From NCBI RefSeq assembly GCF_009807005.1, contig NZ_WUBR01000003.1, positions 248,001-312,000 on the forward strand: a stretch of 64,000 bases of DNA, in the 5' to 3' direction. A model generated the notes under the pieces. The model made no database searches. It saw nothing but the letters and a program-made list of their open reading frames with translations, and was not told the DNA's origin. Made by a program: the position numbers and the translations under genes. Source of the stretch: Aurantiacibacter rhizosphaerae. Lineage in GTDB: Bacteria > Pseudomonadota > Alphaproteobacteria > Sphingomonadales > Sphingomonadaceae. This document shows positions 46,107-54,359 of the stretch, in pieces. Position 1 is the first letter of the stretch. Every line of letters begins with the position of its first letter.

Positions 46107-46501
46107 GTTTTCTTGGCAAGATCTTCACCTGGTGGAACGGTGCCACCATCGGCACCTCGCTGTGGTCCGCGCGCAATGGTGAGCACGTGGGCACCGATGC
46201 GCAGGGCAACACCTATTTCCGTTCCAAGAACGTGAAAGACGGCCAGCGTGAACGTCGCTGGGTGATCTACGAAGGCGCCAATGATGCCAGCCGCGTGCCA
46301 TCCGAATGGCATGGCTGGCTGCACGGATCTTACGATGCCCTGCCGGAAAGCCACCTTCCCCCGTCGAAGATCTGGGAAGTGGATTACACCCCCAACGCCA
46401 CAGGCAGCGACACGCGATACCTTCCCGCAGGCGCGCTGGAGCGCGGCGGAAAGCGCGCGGCCGCCACCGGCGATTACGAAGCCTGGACGCCGGACGCGTG
46501 A
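46103..46501 (+). CDS. NADH:ubiquinone oxidoreductase subunit NDUFA12-like
   Basis: A 132-residue accessory subunit of respiratory complex I, shared by alphaproteobacteria and mitochondria. Characteristic features are FFTWWNG-like start (GKIFTWWNGATIGT), GTDAQGNTYFRSKNV, RRWVIYEGANDASRVPSEWHGWLH and the final WTPDA. It sits away from the main nuo operon, as is usual. The start was chosen from alignment of the family's N-terminus by eye. Its stop overlaps the GTG of the DUF2155 gene. Confidence 0.88.
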   Translation: MSFLGKIFTWWNGATIGTSLWSARNGEHVGTDAQGNTYFRSKNVKDGQRERRWVIYEGANDASRVPSEWHGWLHGSYDALPESHLPPSKIWEVDYTPNATGSDTRYLPAGALERGGKRAAATGDYEAWTPDA

Positions 46502-47010
46502 GGCTGGCCGTAGCCGCCCTGACGGCGCTGGTGCTTACGGGGTCGCTGGCAGGCTGCGACAAATCCGCGCCGGAGCCTGAAGCGCAGTCTACCGAGGTGC
46601 CGGAAGAACTGGTGAGCGAACCGATGCCCGACCTCGGCGATATCGAGGTGATCGGCACGCCGATGGAAGAACGCGTGGCCACCCTTGGCCTCATCAACAA
46701 GCGCAACAATATCTCGCGCGATATCGAGATCAGCCCCGGCGAATCGCGGCGTGTGGACGATGTGATCGTGCGCCTGTCCGCCTGTGAGCGCACCGCGCCG
46801 TGGGAAAGCCCGGCGGAAACCGGCGCTTTCGTGCAGGTGTTTGTCAACGATGTGCGCAATCCCGATCAGGACCCGGAATTCCTGCGCGTATTTTCAGGCT
46901 GGCTGTTCAAGAACTCGCCCAGCCTCAACGTGGTGGAACACCCGATCTACGATGTATGGGTGAAGGATTGCGCGATGAGCTTCCCTGGTGAGGAAGAAGA
47001 CGCCGCCTGA
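46498..47010 (+). CDS. DUF2155 family lipoprotein
   Basis: A 170-residue exported protein. The GTG at 46498 overlaps the previous stop (GTGA) and gives a lipoprotein signal with lipobox LAGC. The DUF2155 core follows: ATLGLINKRNNISRDIEI, VDDVIVRLSACERTAPWESP and VFSGWLFKNSPSLNVVEHPIYDVWV. Function unknown; the gene is found next to NDUFA12 and aat in related bacteria. Its 3' end overlaps the convergent aat gene by 64 bases. Confidence 0.85.
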   Translation: MRLAVAALTALVLTGSLAGCDKSAPEPEAQSTEVPEELVSEPMPDLGDIEVIGTPMEERVATLGLINKRNNISRDIEISPGESRRVDDVIVRLSACERTAPWESPAETGAFVQVFVNDVRNPDQDPEFLRVFSGWLFKNSPSLNVVEHPIYDVWVKDCAMSFPGEEEDAA

Positions 47011-47654
47011 TTCACCAGGTCGATGGCTTGCGGCAGGCTGCACAGCGGCTGCGCCGCGCAGGCCCGCGCCAGCATTTCCTGATAATCATCGCGCGTAATC
47101 TCCACCGCGCCCAGGGAGGCGAGGTGCCCTGTCATGAACTGGCAATCCAGCAGCATGAAGCCCGCCCGCCGCATCAGCGCCACCAGCCACGCCAGCGCCA
47201 CCTTGCTGGCATTATCCGCCCTGCTGAACATGCTTTCTCCGCAGAAAACCCGCTCGAACGAAACGCCGTAAAGGCCGCCCACCAGCCGATCATCCAGCCA
47301 GCATTCCACGGAATGGGCGTGCCCCTGCGCGTGAAGATTGTGATAGCTGGCGGCGATGGCATGGCTGATCCACGTGCCGCTGGTGCCTTCATCCGGGTCT
47401 GGTCGCGGCTGGGCGCAGGCTTCCACCACTGCCGGGAAATCGGCGTCCATCGTAATACGGTAACGATCCTGCTTCATCAGCTTTGCCAGCGATCGGGAGC
47501 AGTGAAAGCCATCCAGCGGCAAAATTGCCCTGCGCCGGGGCTCCACCCAGAAAACCTCATCATCATCGCGCGAATCGGCCATCGGGAAGATCCCTGTGCG
47601 ATAGGCCAGCAACAGCACTTCGGGCGGAATCAGCTTCGGGGAGGGCGCGTGCAT
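46947..47654 (-). CDS. aat: Leucyl/phenylalanyl-tRNA-protein transferase
   Basis: A 235-residue enzyme that adds Leu or Phe from aminoacyl-tRNA to proteins with basic N-termini, marking them for ClpS/ClpAP. Signatures: LLLAYRTGIFPMAD, FWVEPRRRAILPLDGFHCSRSL, GTWISHAIAASYHNLHAQGHAHSVE-type centre (GTWIS, HAHSVE), GESMFSR and LLDCQF. In-frame ATGs at 47678 and 47711 are alternative starts. The final ~20 residues overlap the end of the convergent DUF2155 gene. Confidence 0.9.
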   Translation of the reverse strand: MHAPSPKLIPPEVLLLAYRTGIFPMADSRDDDEVFWVEPRRRAILPLDGFHCSRSLAKLMKQDRYRITMDADFPAVVEACAQPRPDPDEGTSGTWISHAIAASYHNLHAQGHAHSVECWLDDRLVGGLYGVSFERVFCGESMFSRADNASKVALAWLVALMRRAGFMLLDCQFMTGHLASLGAVEITRDDYQEMLARACAAQPLCSLPQAIDLVNQAASSSSPGKLIAQSFTHTS

Positions 47655-47746
47655 ATCGCGGGCATAGCAAAGCTGCATGATTGCGTCGCTTGCGATTGTG
47701 CGTCTTGCCATCGCCAAAGCTTCGATATAGAGGGCGCGTTTCCTGC

Positions 47747-47822
47747 AGGGGTGTAGCTCAGTTGGTAGAGCATCGGTCTCCAAAACCGAGGGCCCACGGT
47801 TCGAGTCCGTGCACCCCTGCCA
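47747..47822 (+). tRNA. tRNA-Trp (anticodon CCA)
   Basis: A complete 76-nt cloverleaf: acceptor stem AGGGGTG (47747-47753) with CACCCCT (47812-47818), discriminator G, and encoded CCA at 47820-47822. The anticodon arm is TCGGT-CTCCAAA-ACCGA, with CCA at 47780-47782. The T loop is GTTCGAGTC. In many proteobacteria tRNA-Trp precedes secE-nusG; here other genes lie between. Confidence 0.97.
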
Positions 47823-47943
47823 TTTTTCTTCCATCGTCGCACTATCACGCCTTGCGGCCAAGTTGCTGTGCTTTCAGCAAGAATCTTTGCCTGGGTGGAA
47901 GGCGGTATTAACCGTCAAAATGCCTCTCGACTGAACTTGATGG

Positions 47944-47969
47944 GGAACCGGTTCACCGTTTCGAAGGTT
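47944..47969 (+). promoter_or_regulatory. EcfG-type (general stress) promoter candidate
   Basis: GGAAC (47944-47948) followed after 17 bases by GGTT (47966-47969) resembles the alphaproteobacterial EcfG consensus GGAAC-N16/17-CGTT, with one mismatch in the -10. It is placed about 36 bases before the 48-codon gene, leaving room for the ribosome binding site. Prediction only. Confidence 0.45.
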
Positions 47970-48004
47970 TAAACCCCCAACTAGGCATTTTTCAGGAGTT
48001 GGAC

Positions 48005-48151
48005 ATGGCAAGATTATTCCGCAGCAGCCGCCCCGACAGCTGGAGCAGTCCGCGATCCTATTCGGACGCGACCTATCGCGCGATGTCGCACGGCAAGATC
48101 CTGCCAATGGAAGAGCCGGGCTTCTTCGCCAAGCTGTTCAACCGCTACTAG
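48005..48151 (+). CDS. Small 48-residue protein of unknown function
   Basis: A 48-residue protein starting MARLFRSSRPDSW and ending FFAKLFNRY. It is basic, has no signal peptide or membrane segment, and has aromatic residues near both ends. The ATG has a good ribosome binding site (AGGAGTT, spacing about five), an EcfG-like promoter lies upstream, and a strong terminator follows within 45 bases, so this is a complete transcription unit. I do not recognise a family. Codon use matches the neighbouring genes. Confidence 0.7.
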   Translation: MARLFRSSRPDSWSSPRSYSDATYRAMSHGKILPMEEPGFFAKLFNRY

Positions 48152-48193
48152 CTTACTGCTACTGGCCCACCGCTACTGGGGCGGATCAGACAC

Positions 48194-48233
48194 AAAAAGG
48201 GGCCGGAGAGCATATGCTTTCCGGCCCCTTTTT
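48194..48233. terminator. Strong bidirectional terminator
   Basis: AAAAAGGGGCCGGA (48194-48207) is perfectly complementary to TCCGGCCCCTTTTT (48220-48233). The A and T runs at the two sides let it end both the small + strand gene and the convergent symporter gene. Confidence 0.92.
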
Positions 48234-48290
48234 GTTGCCCGGTCTCCGCAGCACCAGCGATTGGTGCAGCGAAGCTGAGGCCTGTTCCTA

Positions 48291-49826
48291 TCAGTATTCC
48301 TCCGGCTCTTCCGGGGTTTCCGCTGTGTGAGTTGGGCCAGCGTCGCGCTCTCCGCGTGCCAGCTTGAACACCACGCCGGACAGCAGGGCAAGCGCCAGCA
48401 AGTTGGGCAGGGCCATGGCCGCGTTGGAAATATCGCCCATGCGCCATACCAGCGTCAGGTCCAGCGTGGAGCCCAGATAGATCACCACGCACCACAATAC
48501 GCGCCAGATCATGTGCAGCACCTTTTCCCCTGCGCGGGAGGAGCCCGGCGTGCGATCATAGATGAAGGTGATCGCGCGCTCTCCGTAATAGCTCCACGTC
48601 AGCAGGGTGGTGAACACGAACAGGATCAGCGCGATACTGGCGATCAGCGTGCCAAGGGGAACGCCGATGATCTGGAAAGGAAACGCCGCGGCAAAGGCGC
48701 CGCTGGTCATGGCGAAGCCTTGAAGGTCAGAATTCCACGCATGGCGCACCACTTCGTCGCCAGCTGTAAAATTGCCTTCCACCGTCAGCATCACCAGCGC
48801 CGTCATGGTGCAGATCACGATGGTATCGATGAAAGTGCCCAGCATCGCCATGCGGCCCTGCTGCTGCGGATCGTTGGTTTGTGCCACGGCATGCGCGATC
48901 GGGGTGGAACCTTGCCCAGCCTCGTTCGAGAACAGGCCGCGTGCCACGCCGGCGCGGATGGCCAGCATGATCGCCGCACCGGCAAAGCCGCCGGTGGCTG
49001 CCTGCGGGTTGAACGCGCCATCAAAGATCAGGGCGAAGGTTTCCGGCAGGTCACCGAAGTTCAGGATAAGCGCGATCACGGCCATCAGGATGTATGCAGC
49101 GGCCATGAAGGGGATAACCTTCTCCGCCACGCTGCCGATAGACTTGATGCCGCCGATGATCACGATGAACACGAGGATCGCGGTCACCGCGCCGCCAACC
49201 CATTCCTCGATACCGAACAGTTCGTTCATGCCATCGGCAATGGCGTTGGCCTGGATGGAATTGCCCGTCACCAGCGCGCTGAACAGCGTGCCGATGCAGA
49301 ACAGGATGGCGAGCCAGGTCCATTTCTTGCCCAGGCCCATCATGATGTAGGTCATCGGGCCGCCGCGATAGACGCCGTCCGATGTCGTTTCACGATACCG
49401 GATCGCCAGCGAACCCTCGGCAAAGGCCAGCGCCATGCCAATGAGCGCGGTGATCCACATCCAGAAGATCGCGCCCGGTCCGCCCAGTGCGATGGCGGTT
49501 GCAACGCCGGCAAGATTGCCCGTGCCCACCTGCCCGGAAAGTGCGGTGGAAAGCGCAGCGAAAGGCGAAATCTCGCCGCTGCCAGAACCCTTGCGACCGG
49601 CAAACAGCCCCTTGAAGGCGCTGCCCAGTTTGACGATGGGATAGAAGCGCAGGCCGATCATGATCCACATGCCGATACCCAGCAGAATCAACGTCATCGG
49701 CGGGATTGGCTGGCCGCCGATGGAAAGCCAGGCAAGCGGTTCTCCATTCCACGTGCCGCCCCAGATGAAATCCGAAATATTCGTTACCCTGTCGATCAGG
49801 CTGAACGATCCGTCTTGTGCTGCCAC
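48291..49826 (-). CDS. AGCS family sodium:alanine (amino acid) symporter
   Basis: A 511-residue inner-membrane transporter with about 10-11 helices. The family signatures are GSGEISPFAALSTALSGQVGTGN-type (SALSGQVGTGNLAGVATAI) and GLFSNEAGQGSTPIAHAVA. It imports alanine, glycine or related amino acids with Na+. The GTG at 49826 was chosen because AAGGGG lies eight bases before it and the protein then begins in the family's normal place. It lies between tRNA-Trp and secE on the opposite strand. Confidence 0.9.
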   Translation of the reverse strand: MAAQDGSFSLIDRVTNISDFIWGGTWNGEPLAWLSIGGQPIPPMTLILLGIGMWIMIGLRFYPIVKLGSAFKGLFAGRKGSGSGEISPFAALSTALSGQVGTGNLAGVATAIALGGPGAIFWMWITALIGMALAFAEGSLAIRYRETTSDGVYRGGPMTYIMMGLGKKWTWLAILFCIGTLFSALVTGNSIQANAIADGMNELFGIEEWVGGAVTAILVFIVIIGGIKSIGSVAEKVIPFMAAAYILMAVIALILNFGDLPETFALIFDGAFNPQAATGGFAGAAIMLAIRAGVARGLFSNEAGQGSTPIAHAVAQTNDPQQQGRMAMLGTFIDTIVICTMTALVMLTVEGNFTAGDEVVRHAWNSDLQGFAMTSGAFAAAFPFQIIGVPLGTLIASIALILFVFTTLLTWSYYGERAITFIYDRTPGSSRAGEKVLHMIWRVLWCVVIYLGSTLDLTLVWRMGDISNAAMALPNLLALALLSGVVFKLARGERDAGPTHTAETPEEPEEY

Positions 49827-50141
49827 GTGGCGACCCCTTGCATGAATGCTTTCCCTTGAAGGCCAAGTGCTAATGCGCGCAGGGCCTGCTGCAAAGCCCT
49901 TATGTTGCATTTGTAACCGATCCGATGGCCTTTGGCTGATGCGGGGCAGGGTGCCGGAAGGGGGCGCCTGGCAACAAAGTGAGGCAAGTCTTGCCAATCC
50001 GGAAGCTGCGCCCTAAATAGCCAACCGTCTTCCGACATTGGAAACTTCGCAGCCCCTCCCGGACACACAGCCCGGGGCGGCGAGAAGCCCTACCCGGAAG
50101 AGACGTTACGAGTTTCATTGTTAAAAGAGCGACGGACCACC
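49827..50141 (+). promoter_or_regulatory. Divergent intergenic region with secE-nusG promoter candidate
   Basis: These 315 bases separate the symporter gene and secE and hold no gene. A sigma70-like pair TTGCCA (49991-49996) and TAAATA (50014-50019), 17 bases apart, would start a transcript about 115 bases before secE. The -35 is good, the -10 poor. Nothing else clear is visible. Confidence 0.35.
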
Positions 50142-50372
50142 ATGGCCGAACAGACACCCAAGGAAACCAAAGCAACGAAGTCCAAGACTTCGCCTGGCGA
50201 ATTCATTCGCCAGGTGCGTTCGGAAACATCCAAGGTGGTGTGGCCCAGCCGCGAGGAGACGGTGCGCACCGCGATCTTCGTCTTCATCCTGGTGCTTATC
50301 CTGTCGCTGTTCTTCCTCGGCGTCGATTCGCTGTTCGGCGCGGTCGTTCGCTGGTTGCTGACGCTGCTGTAA
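50142..50372 (+). CDS. secE: Preprotein translocase subunit SecE
   Basis: A 76-residue short SecE with the family signature FIRQVRSETSKVVWPSREET and a single C-terminal transmembrane helix. It clamps SecY in the inner-membrane translocon. The ATG at 50142 was chosen; the frame is open for eight more codons upstream. It is followed by nusG after 47 bases. Confidence 0.93.
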   Translation: MAEQTPKETKATKSKTSPGEFIRQVRSETSKVVWPSREETVRTAIFVFILVLILSLFFLGVDSLFGAVVRWLLTLL

Positions 50373-50419
50373 AAAGCGCTCCGCAAGCCCCAAGGTTCAG
50401 GTTAGAAAAGAGAAGTTTC

Positions 50420-50959
50420 ATGGCAGCCCGCTGGTACATCATCCATGCTTATTCCGGTTTCGAGAACAAGGTGCGCGACGCGATCCTTTCCGAAGCCGAA
50501 CGCCTTGGCCTGTCCGAAGGCGTGGAAGAGGTGGAAGTGCCCACCGAAACCGTGACCGAGATCAAGCGCGGCAAGAAGGTTCAGACAGAACGCAAGTTCA
50601 TGCCCGGCTATGTGCTGGCCAAGCTGAACATGACGGACGATGTCTATCACCTAGTGAAAAACACCCCGAAGGTGACGGGCTTTTTGGGTAACAACAACAA
50701 GCCGCAGGCCATTTCCGAAAAGGAAGCCGCGCGCTATTTCGGCGGCGTGGAAGAAGCCAAGTCCGCACCCAAGAAAGATATCCAGGTCGATTACGAAATC
50801 GGCGATCAGGTCAAGGTTCTGGAAGGCCCCTTCGCCAGCTTCAACGGCGTGGTGGAAGAGCTGGATTTCGACAAGGCCAAGGTCAAGGTTTCCGTATCCA
50901 TTTTCGGCCGCGCAACGCCCGTGGAACTGGATTTCGAGCAGGTCGAACTGGTCAAGTAA
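50420..50959 (+). CDS. nusG: Transcription termination/antitermination factor NusG
   Basis: A 179-residue NusG. The N-terminal domain that binds RNA polymerase has WYIIHAYSGFENKV and KFMPGYVLAKLNM; the C-terminal KOW domain has GDQVKVLEGPFASFNGVVEEL. It links transcription to translation or Rho. The ATG at 50420 is set by the conserved N-terminus. It is cotranscribed with secE. Confidence 0.95.
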   Translation: MAARWYIIHAYSGFENKVRDAILSEAERLGLSEGVEEVEVPTETVTEIKRGKKVQTERKFMPGYVLAKLNMTDDVYHLVKNTPKVTGFLGNNNKPQAISEKEAARYFGGVEEAKSAPKKDIQVDYEIGDQVKVLEGPFASFNGVVEELDFDKAKVKVSVSIFGRATPVELDFEQVELVK

Positions 50960-51048
50960 AGCGCAGGCGGCGCTGCGCCGCCGCATTCTGCGGACCTGCA
51001 TTTAGCTGGCATGCACCCAGTTGGGTGTCTGCCCAAGCATTGGCAGGA

Positions 51049-51711
51049 CTATTTCTTAGACTTGCCCTTGCCCTTGCCCATGCCTTTGCCCTGCATCGCG
51101 GCAAGTTCGGCCTCGATGGCGCTTTCCTGTTCCAGCCGCGCGATTTCCTCATCGACATTGGCAGGCACAGGATCGGCCGCACGTGATGTGGTGAAGTCGA
51201 TTCGCTGTTCCATTGCCTCTACGCGGTCCAGCCTCCCGTCTGCACGGGTGGGCCTCGACGGCGCGGTGCAAGCTTTCGCACTTGGCGCTGGCATTGCGTC
51301 CAGCCGAGCCAACGTGTCTTCCCGCTTGGCCTCAAGCTCTGCGATGGCGCTGTCGATCCGGGCAACTTCGGCGCGCGTTTCTTCGGCCTCGGCTTGCAGT
51401 TCGGCGGCCAGCTTGCGCTCGCTTTCGCGCGTCAGCAGGGCAGAACGCGCCAAATCCTGACGCCCCTTGTCCACGGCCAGTTTCGCCTTGCCGGTCCTTT
51501 CTTCGGCCACGTCAGCCTTGGCCTTCGCGGCAGCTTCCAACCGGTCTGCATCGCGGTGGGTTTTCGTGCGTTCACCTTGCAGGGCAACGAGTTCGTCCTC
51601 GATCTCGCTCCGCAGGAGCAGCATCAATTTGCGCGGGTCGGTCGCCTTGTCGAGCATGCTTTCCACATTGCTGCTGAGCAACTGGCCTGCGCGCCTTACC
51701 TGTCCGAACAT
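51049..51711 (-). CDS. PspA/IM30-like membrane-stress protein
   Basis: A 220-residue, almost entirely coiled-coil protein. The N-terminus (MFGQVRRAGQLLSSNVESML) and the segment DPRKLMLLLRSEIEDELV match the PspA/IM30 (ESCRT-III-like) family that protects the inner membrane. A Pro/Ala-rich break lies at about 140-155 and the C-terminus is a Lys/Gly-rich tail (GKGMGKGKGKSKK). The ATG at 51711 has GGAG nine bases before it. It lies between nusG and rplK on the opposite strand, next to a CPBP protease gene. Confidence 0.8.
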   Translation of the reverse strand: MFGQVRRAGQLLSSNVESMLDKATDPRKLMLLLRSEIEDELVALQGERTKTHRDADRLEAAAKAKADVAEERTGKAKLAVDKGRQDLARSALLTRESERKLAAELQAEAEETRAEVARIDSAIAELEAKREDTLARLDAMPAPSAKACTAPSRPTRADGRLDRVEAMEQRIDFTTSRAADPVPANVDEEIARLEQESAIEAELAAMQGKGMGKGKGKSKK

Positions 51712-51782
51712 CTGCACTGCTCCATTATTACCGTGCCTTGCCAATGGCATACAGGTCTTAAGGAATAGTGCCGGTCAGGCCC

Positions 51783-52601
51783 CTACCCCCCGTACAGGCC
51801 CAGCTTGCTGGCATAGGCGAGGCTCATCATGATCGTATCGACTGCGGCATGTGCGATGATGACGGCCCAAAGGTTTCCGCCGCAGCGATTGCGTATCCAG
51901 CCGAACAATAGGCCCACGCAGGCCGTTACCGCCATGCCGCCCATGCCCTGATAGGCGTGAGGCAGGCCGAACATCAGCGCCTGTACCACCAGCACCGCCC
52001 CGCTGCGCCCGCGCAGGCCGGGCAGGCGTTCCAGCCGATCCATCAGGAAGCCGCGATACAGCACTTCCTCTCCAAACCCGGCGGCGAAGATGGCGACGCC
52101 CACAACCCATAGCGCGAACAGCGCGGGGCTTTCGGTAACAAGCTCAAGGACAAAAGTCGGGTCCGGCGCGCCAAGGCCGATGGCTTCCGTCACCCATGCG
52201 CCCAGGGTGAAGATGGCGATGGTGCCGCCCGTGCCCAGCGCCGCCCAGCCAAGCGTGGCGCGCCAGTTTACGGGCGCCTCCAGCCGAAAAGCCTCCGCCA
52301 CGCGGCCTTCACGCCGCAGCCATAGCCAGGCAACGAATATGCCGACGATGGCGCTGGCGATCACAGTGGACGCGACAAGGGCGGAGCCGAGCTGTGGCTG
52401 GGGCGCCCCGGCGCCGGGGTTCTGGGCCGCGGTCATCACCATGTCGATAATGGCCGGTATCGCGGGCAGGATGCTGGCCACGATATAGGCCGCCGCCACG
52501 GAGAAGAACTGCATGACGAAGCGGAACCAGCTGATCGGCGCCTTCACCCCTGAGAATGGGGGCGGGGGATCGTCACTGAAGATGCTGGCCTGCTTTTCCA
52601 T
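51783..52601 (-). CDS. CPBP family intramembrane metalloprotease
   Basis: A 272-residue multi-spanning membrane protein of the CAAX-protease/bacteriocin-processing family. The conserved motifs are present: Glu178-Glu179 and Arg183 (GEEVLYRGF), His215 (FGLPHAYQG), His251 and Asp255 (HAAVD). Substrate unknown. The ATG at 52601 follows GGGGAAAG. It is upstream of and on the same strand as the PspA-like gene, with 71 bases between. Confidence 0.88.
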   Translation of the reverse strand: MEKQASIFSDDPPPPFSGVKAPISWFRFVMQFFSVAAAYIVASILPAIPAIIDMVMTAAQNPGAGAPQPQLGSALVASTVIASAIVGIFVAWLWLRREGRVAEAFRLEAPVNWRATLGWAALGTGGTIAIFTLGAWVTEAIGLGAPDPTFVLELVTESPALFALWVVGVAIFAAGFGEEVLYRGFLMDRLERLPGLRGRSGAVLVVQALMFGLPHAYQGMGGMAVTACVGLLFGWIRNRCGGNLWAVIIAHAAVDTIMMSLAYASKLGLYGG

Positions 52602-52911
52602 TGTCTTTCCCCGCTGCGTTGCAAAGATGTGTCGCGCAGCGGGCCGCGATGCAAGCGGGACGCGCCAGTTTCCGACAGCGGTGTATTGATGCGGTACATC
52701 GGGGTGTCTTCCCCTCGATGTCGTATGCTGATGTAGGGACATGCGAACCGCGCGCTGAAGGCTTGCTTTTCGCCGCAAAGCAGCTATGTGCGCGCCTTCC
52801 CAGCTTCAGCTTGGAAATCCGCGCGGGAGCCGGTCTTCGGATCGGCGCTTTACCGCTTAACATGAGCCCTTGGTGCCTGCACCGGGGCGATAGTGAGAAC
52901 AGGAGGCCACC
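52602..52911 (+). promoter_or_regulatory. rplK-rplA leader with promoter and hairpin candidates
   Basis: The 310 bases between the CPBP gene and rplK hold no gene. TTGCTT (52763-52768) and TATGTG (52785-52790) could form the ribosomal protein promoter, the second within GCTATG as in some alphaproteobacterial -10 boxes. A hairpin at 52868-52887 (CCTTGGTGC with GCACCGGGG) lies just before the strong AGGAGG site of rplK. It may be the place where L1 represses its own operon, but I cannot confirm an L1-binding fold. Confidence 0.4.
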
Positions 52912-53343
52912 ATGGCCAAGAAGATCGAAGGTTACATCAACCTTCAGGTGCCAGCCGGCGCCGCCAACCCGTCCCCCCCGATCGGCCCTGCGCTGGGTCA
53001 GCGCGGCGTGAATATCATGGAATTCTGCAAGGCCTTCAACGCCGCCACGCAGGACATGGAAAAGAACGCCCCGATCCCCACCAAGATCACCGTCTACGCA
53101 GACCGTTCGTTCACCTTCGTGACGAAGACGCCGCCTGCAAGCTTCCTGATCAAGAAGGCGATGAAGATCAAATCCGGCTCCAAGGAACCGGGCAAGGACA
53201 TCATCGGCTCCATCAAGAAGTCGCAGCTGGCCGAGATCGCTGAAACCAAGATGGCTGACCTTAACGCGAACGACGTTGACCAGGCCGTGAAGATCATCGC
53301 CGGTTCCGCCCGTTCGATGGGCATCGAAGTGGTGGAGGGCTAA
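52912..53343 (+). CDS. rplK: 50S ribosomal protein L11
   Basis: A 143-residue L11, binding 23S rRNA at the GTPase-associated centre. Signatures are [32 protein letters not shown] start ([22 protein letters not shown]) and the C-terminal RNA-binding part ending [16 protein letters not shown]. The ATG has AGGAGG eight bases before it. Four bases separate it from rplA. Confidence 0.97.
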   Translation: MAKKIEGYINLQVPAGAANPSPPIGPALGQRGVNIMEFCKAFNAATQDMEKNAPIPTKITVYADRSFTFVTKTPPASFLIKKAMKIKSGSKEPGKDIIGSIKKSQLAEIAETKMADLNANDVDQAVKIIAGSARSMGIEVVEG

Positions 53344-53347
53344 GACC

Positions 53348-54040
53348 ATGGCAAAGCAGACCAAGAAGCAGAAGCAGGTCGCACAGCTCGATAACGAGAA
53401 GCTGTACACCGTTGATGAAGCCATCGCCACGCTGCGCGAGCACAAGGCCAAGTTCGACGAAACCGTCGAAGTTGCCATGAACCTGGGCGTTGACCCGCGT
53501 CACGCAGACCAGATGGTGCGCGGCATGGTGTCGCTGCCGGGTGGCACGGGCAAGGACGTGAAGGTTGCCGTGTTCGCACGTGGCGACAATGCTGAGAAGG
53601 CCACTGCCGCCGGTGCCGACAAGGTTGGCGCCGAAGACCTGATGGAAGACATGCAGAACGGCAATCTGGATTATGACCGCGTGATCGCCACGCCGGACAT
53701 GATGGGCGTTGTTGGCCGTCTGGGTAAGGTGCTGGGTCCCAAGGGCCTGATGCCGAACCCCAAGCTGGGCACCGTCACTCCCAACGTGGAACAGGCCGTG
53801 AAGGACGCCAAGGGCGGCCAGATCGAATTCCGCGTCGAGAAGATGGGCATCATCCACTCCGGCATCGGCAAGCTGTCGTTCTCCGACGACAAGCTGAAGG
53901 AAAACTTCGAAGCGATGACCCAGGCAATCGTGAAGGCGAAGCCGACGGGTGCCAAGGGCAAGTATGTGAAGAAGGTCTCCTTGACCTCCACCATGGGGCC
54001 CGGCCTGAAGATCGACCTTGCCGAGGTTGAAGGCGCCTGA
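53348..54040 (+). CDS. rplA: 50S ribosomal protein L1
   Basis: A 230-residue L1, the mobile stalk protein near the ribosomal E site and translational repressor of its operon in other bacteria. Conserved pieces are [39 protein letters not shown] and the C-terminal [15 protein letters not shown]. It is followed by a strong terminator, so rplJL are not in the same transcript. Confidence 0.97.
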   Translation: MAKQTKKQKQVAQLDNEKLYTVDEAIATLREHKAKFDETVEVAMNLGVDPRHADQMVRGMVSLPGGTGKDVKVAVFARGDNAEKATAAGADKVGAEDLMEDMQNGNLDYDRVIATPDMMGVVGRLGKVLGPKGLMPNPKLGTVTPNVEQAVKDAKGGQIEFRVEKMGIIHSGIGKLSFSDDKLKENFEAMTQAIVKAKPTGAKGKYVKKVSLTSTMGPGLKIDLAEVEGA

Positions 54041-54359
54041 TCCAGGGCTAGCCTTTAAACGCGAATTTCGAGGGGCCGGGGAAGCAATTCTCCGGCCCTT
54101 TTTGCACGCGCCGCTGGCGTGGATTGGCGTTCAGGAAGCAGGTTCAGTGCTTCTTAGTGCCGGGAGGGCCCGCGCGGCCAAGCTATTGCTATCAGGCGCT
54201 TTCTTTTCCGCCTTTTCCAAAATCCGCAGAATTACTGATCCTGTTGGAAGTAAAGGCAGTATCTATTGTAATCATCTGAAACTTCTGTTCACATCACTTG
54301 TCGAGTCGGCGTGGCCACCGATGGTTCACGCGACCGCTTCAACAAAGGGGACGTTGATC
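54041..54359 (+). other. Gene-free region between rplA and the autotransporter gene
   Basis: A 319-base stretch with the rplA terminator at its start. The part from about 54180 to 54300 is richer in A and T than the rest and probably holds the autotransporter promoter, but I cannot name clear boxes. The autotransporter frame is open through most of this stretch without a signal peptide, which I do not regard as coding. Confidence 0.4.
54071..54104 (+). terminator. Rho-independent terminator after rplA
   Basis: AGGGGCCGGGGAA (54071-54083) pairs with TTCTCCGGCCCTT (54088-54100), with two G-T pairs, around a GCAA tetraloop, and a T run follows to 54103. It lies 30 bases after the rplA stop. Confidence 0.9.

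Noticed and set aside
50240-50419. Upstream extension of the nusG frame through secE
   Set aside because: It is out of frame with secE, and the conserved NusG start (AARWYIIHAY) begins at 50420.
54018-54359. Extension of the autotransporter frame upstream into the end of rplA
   Set aside because: The extra part has no signal peptide, covers the rplA terminator, and the ATG at 54360 gives a typical signal sequence.
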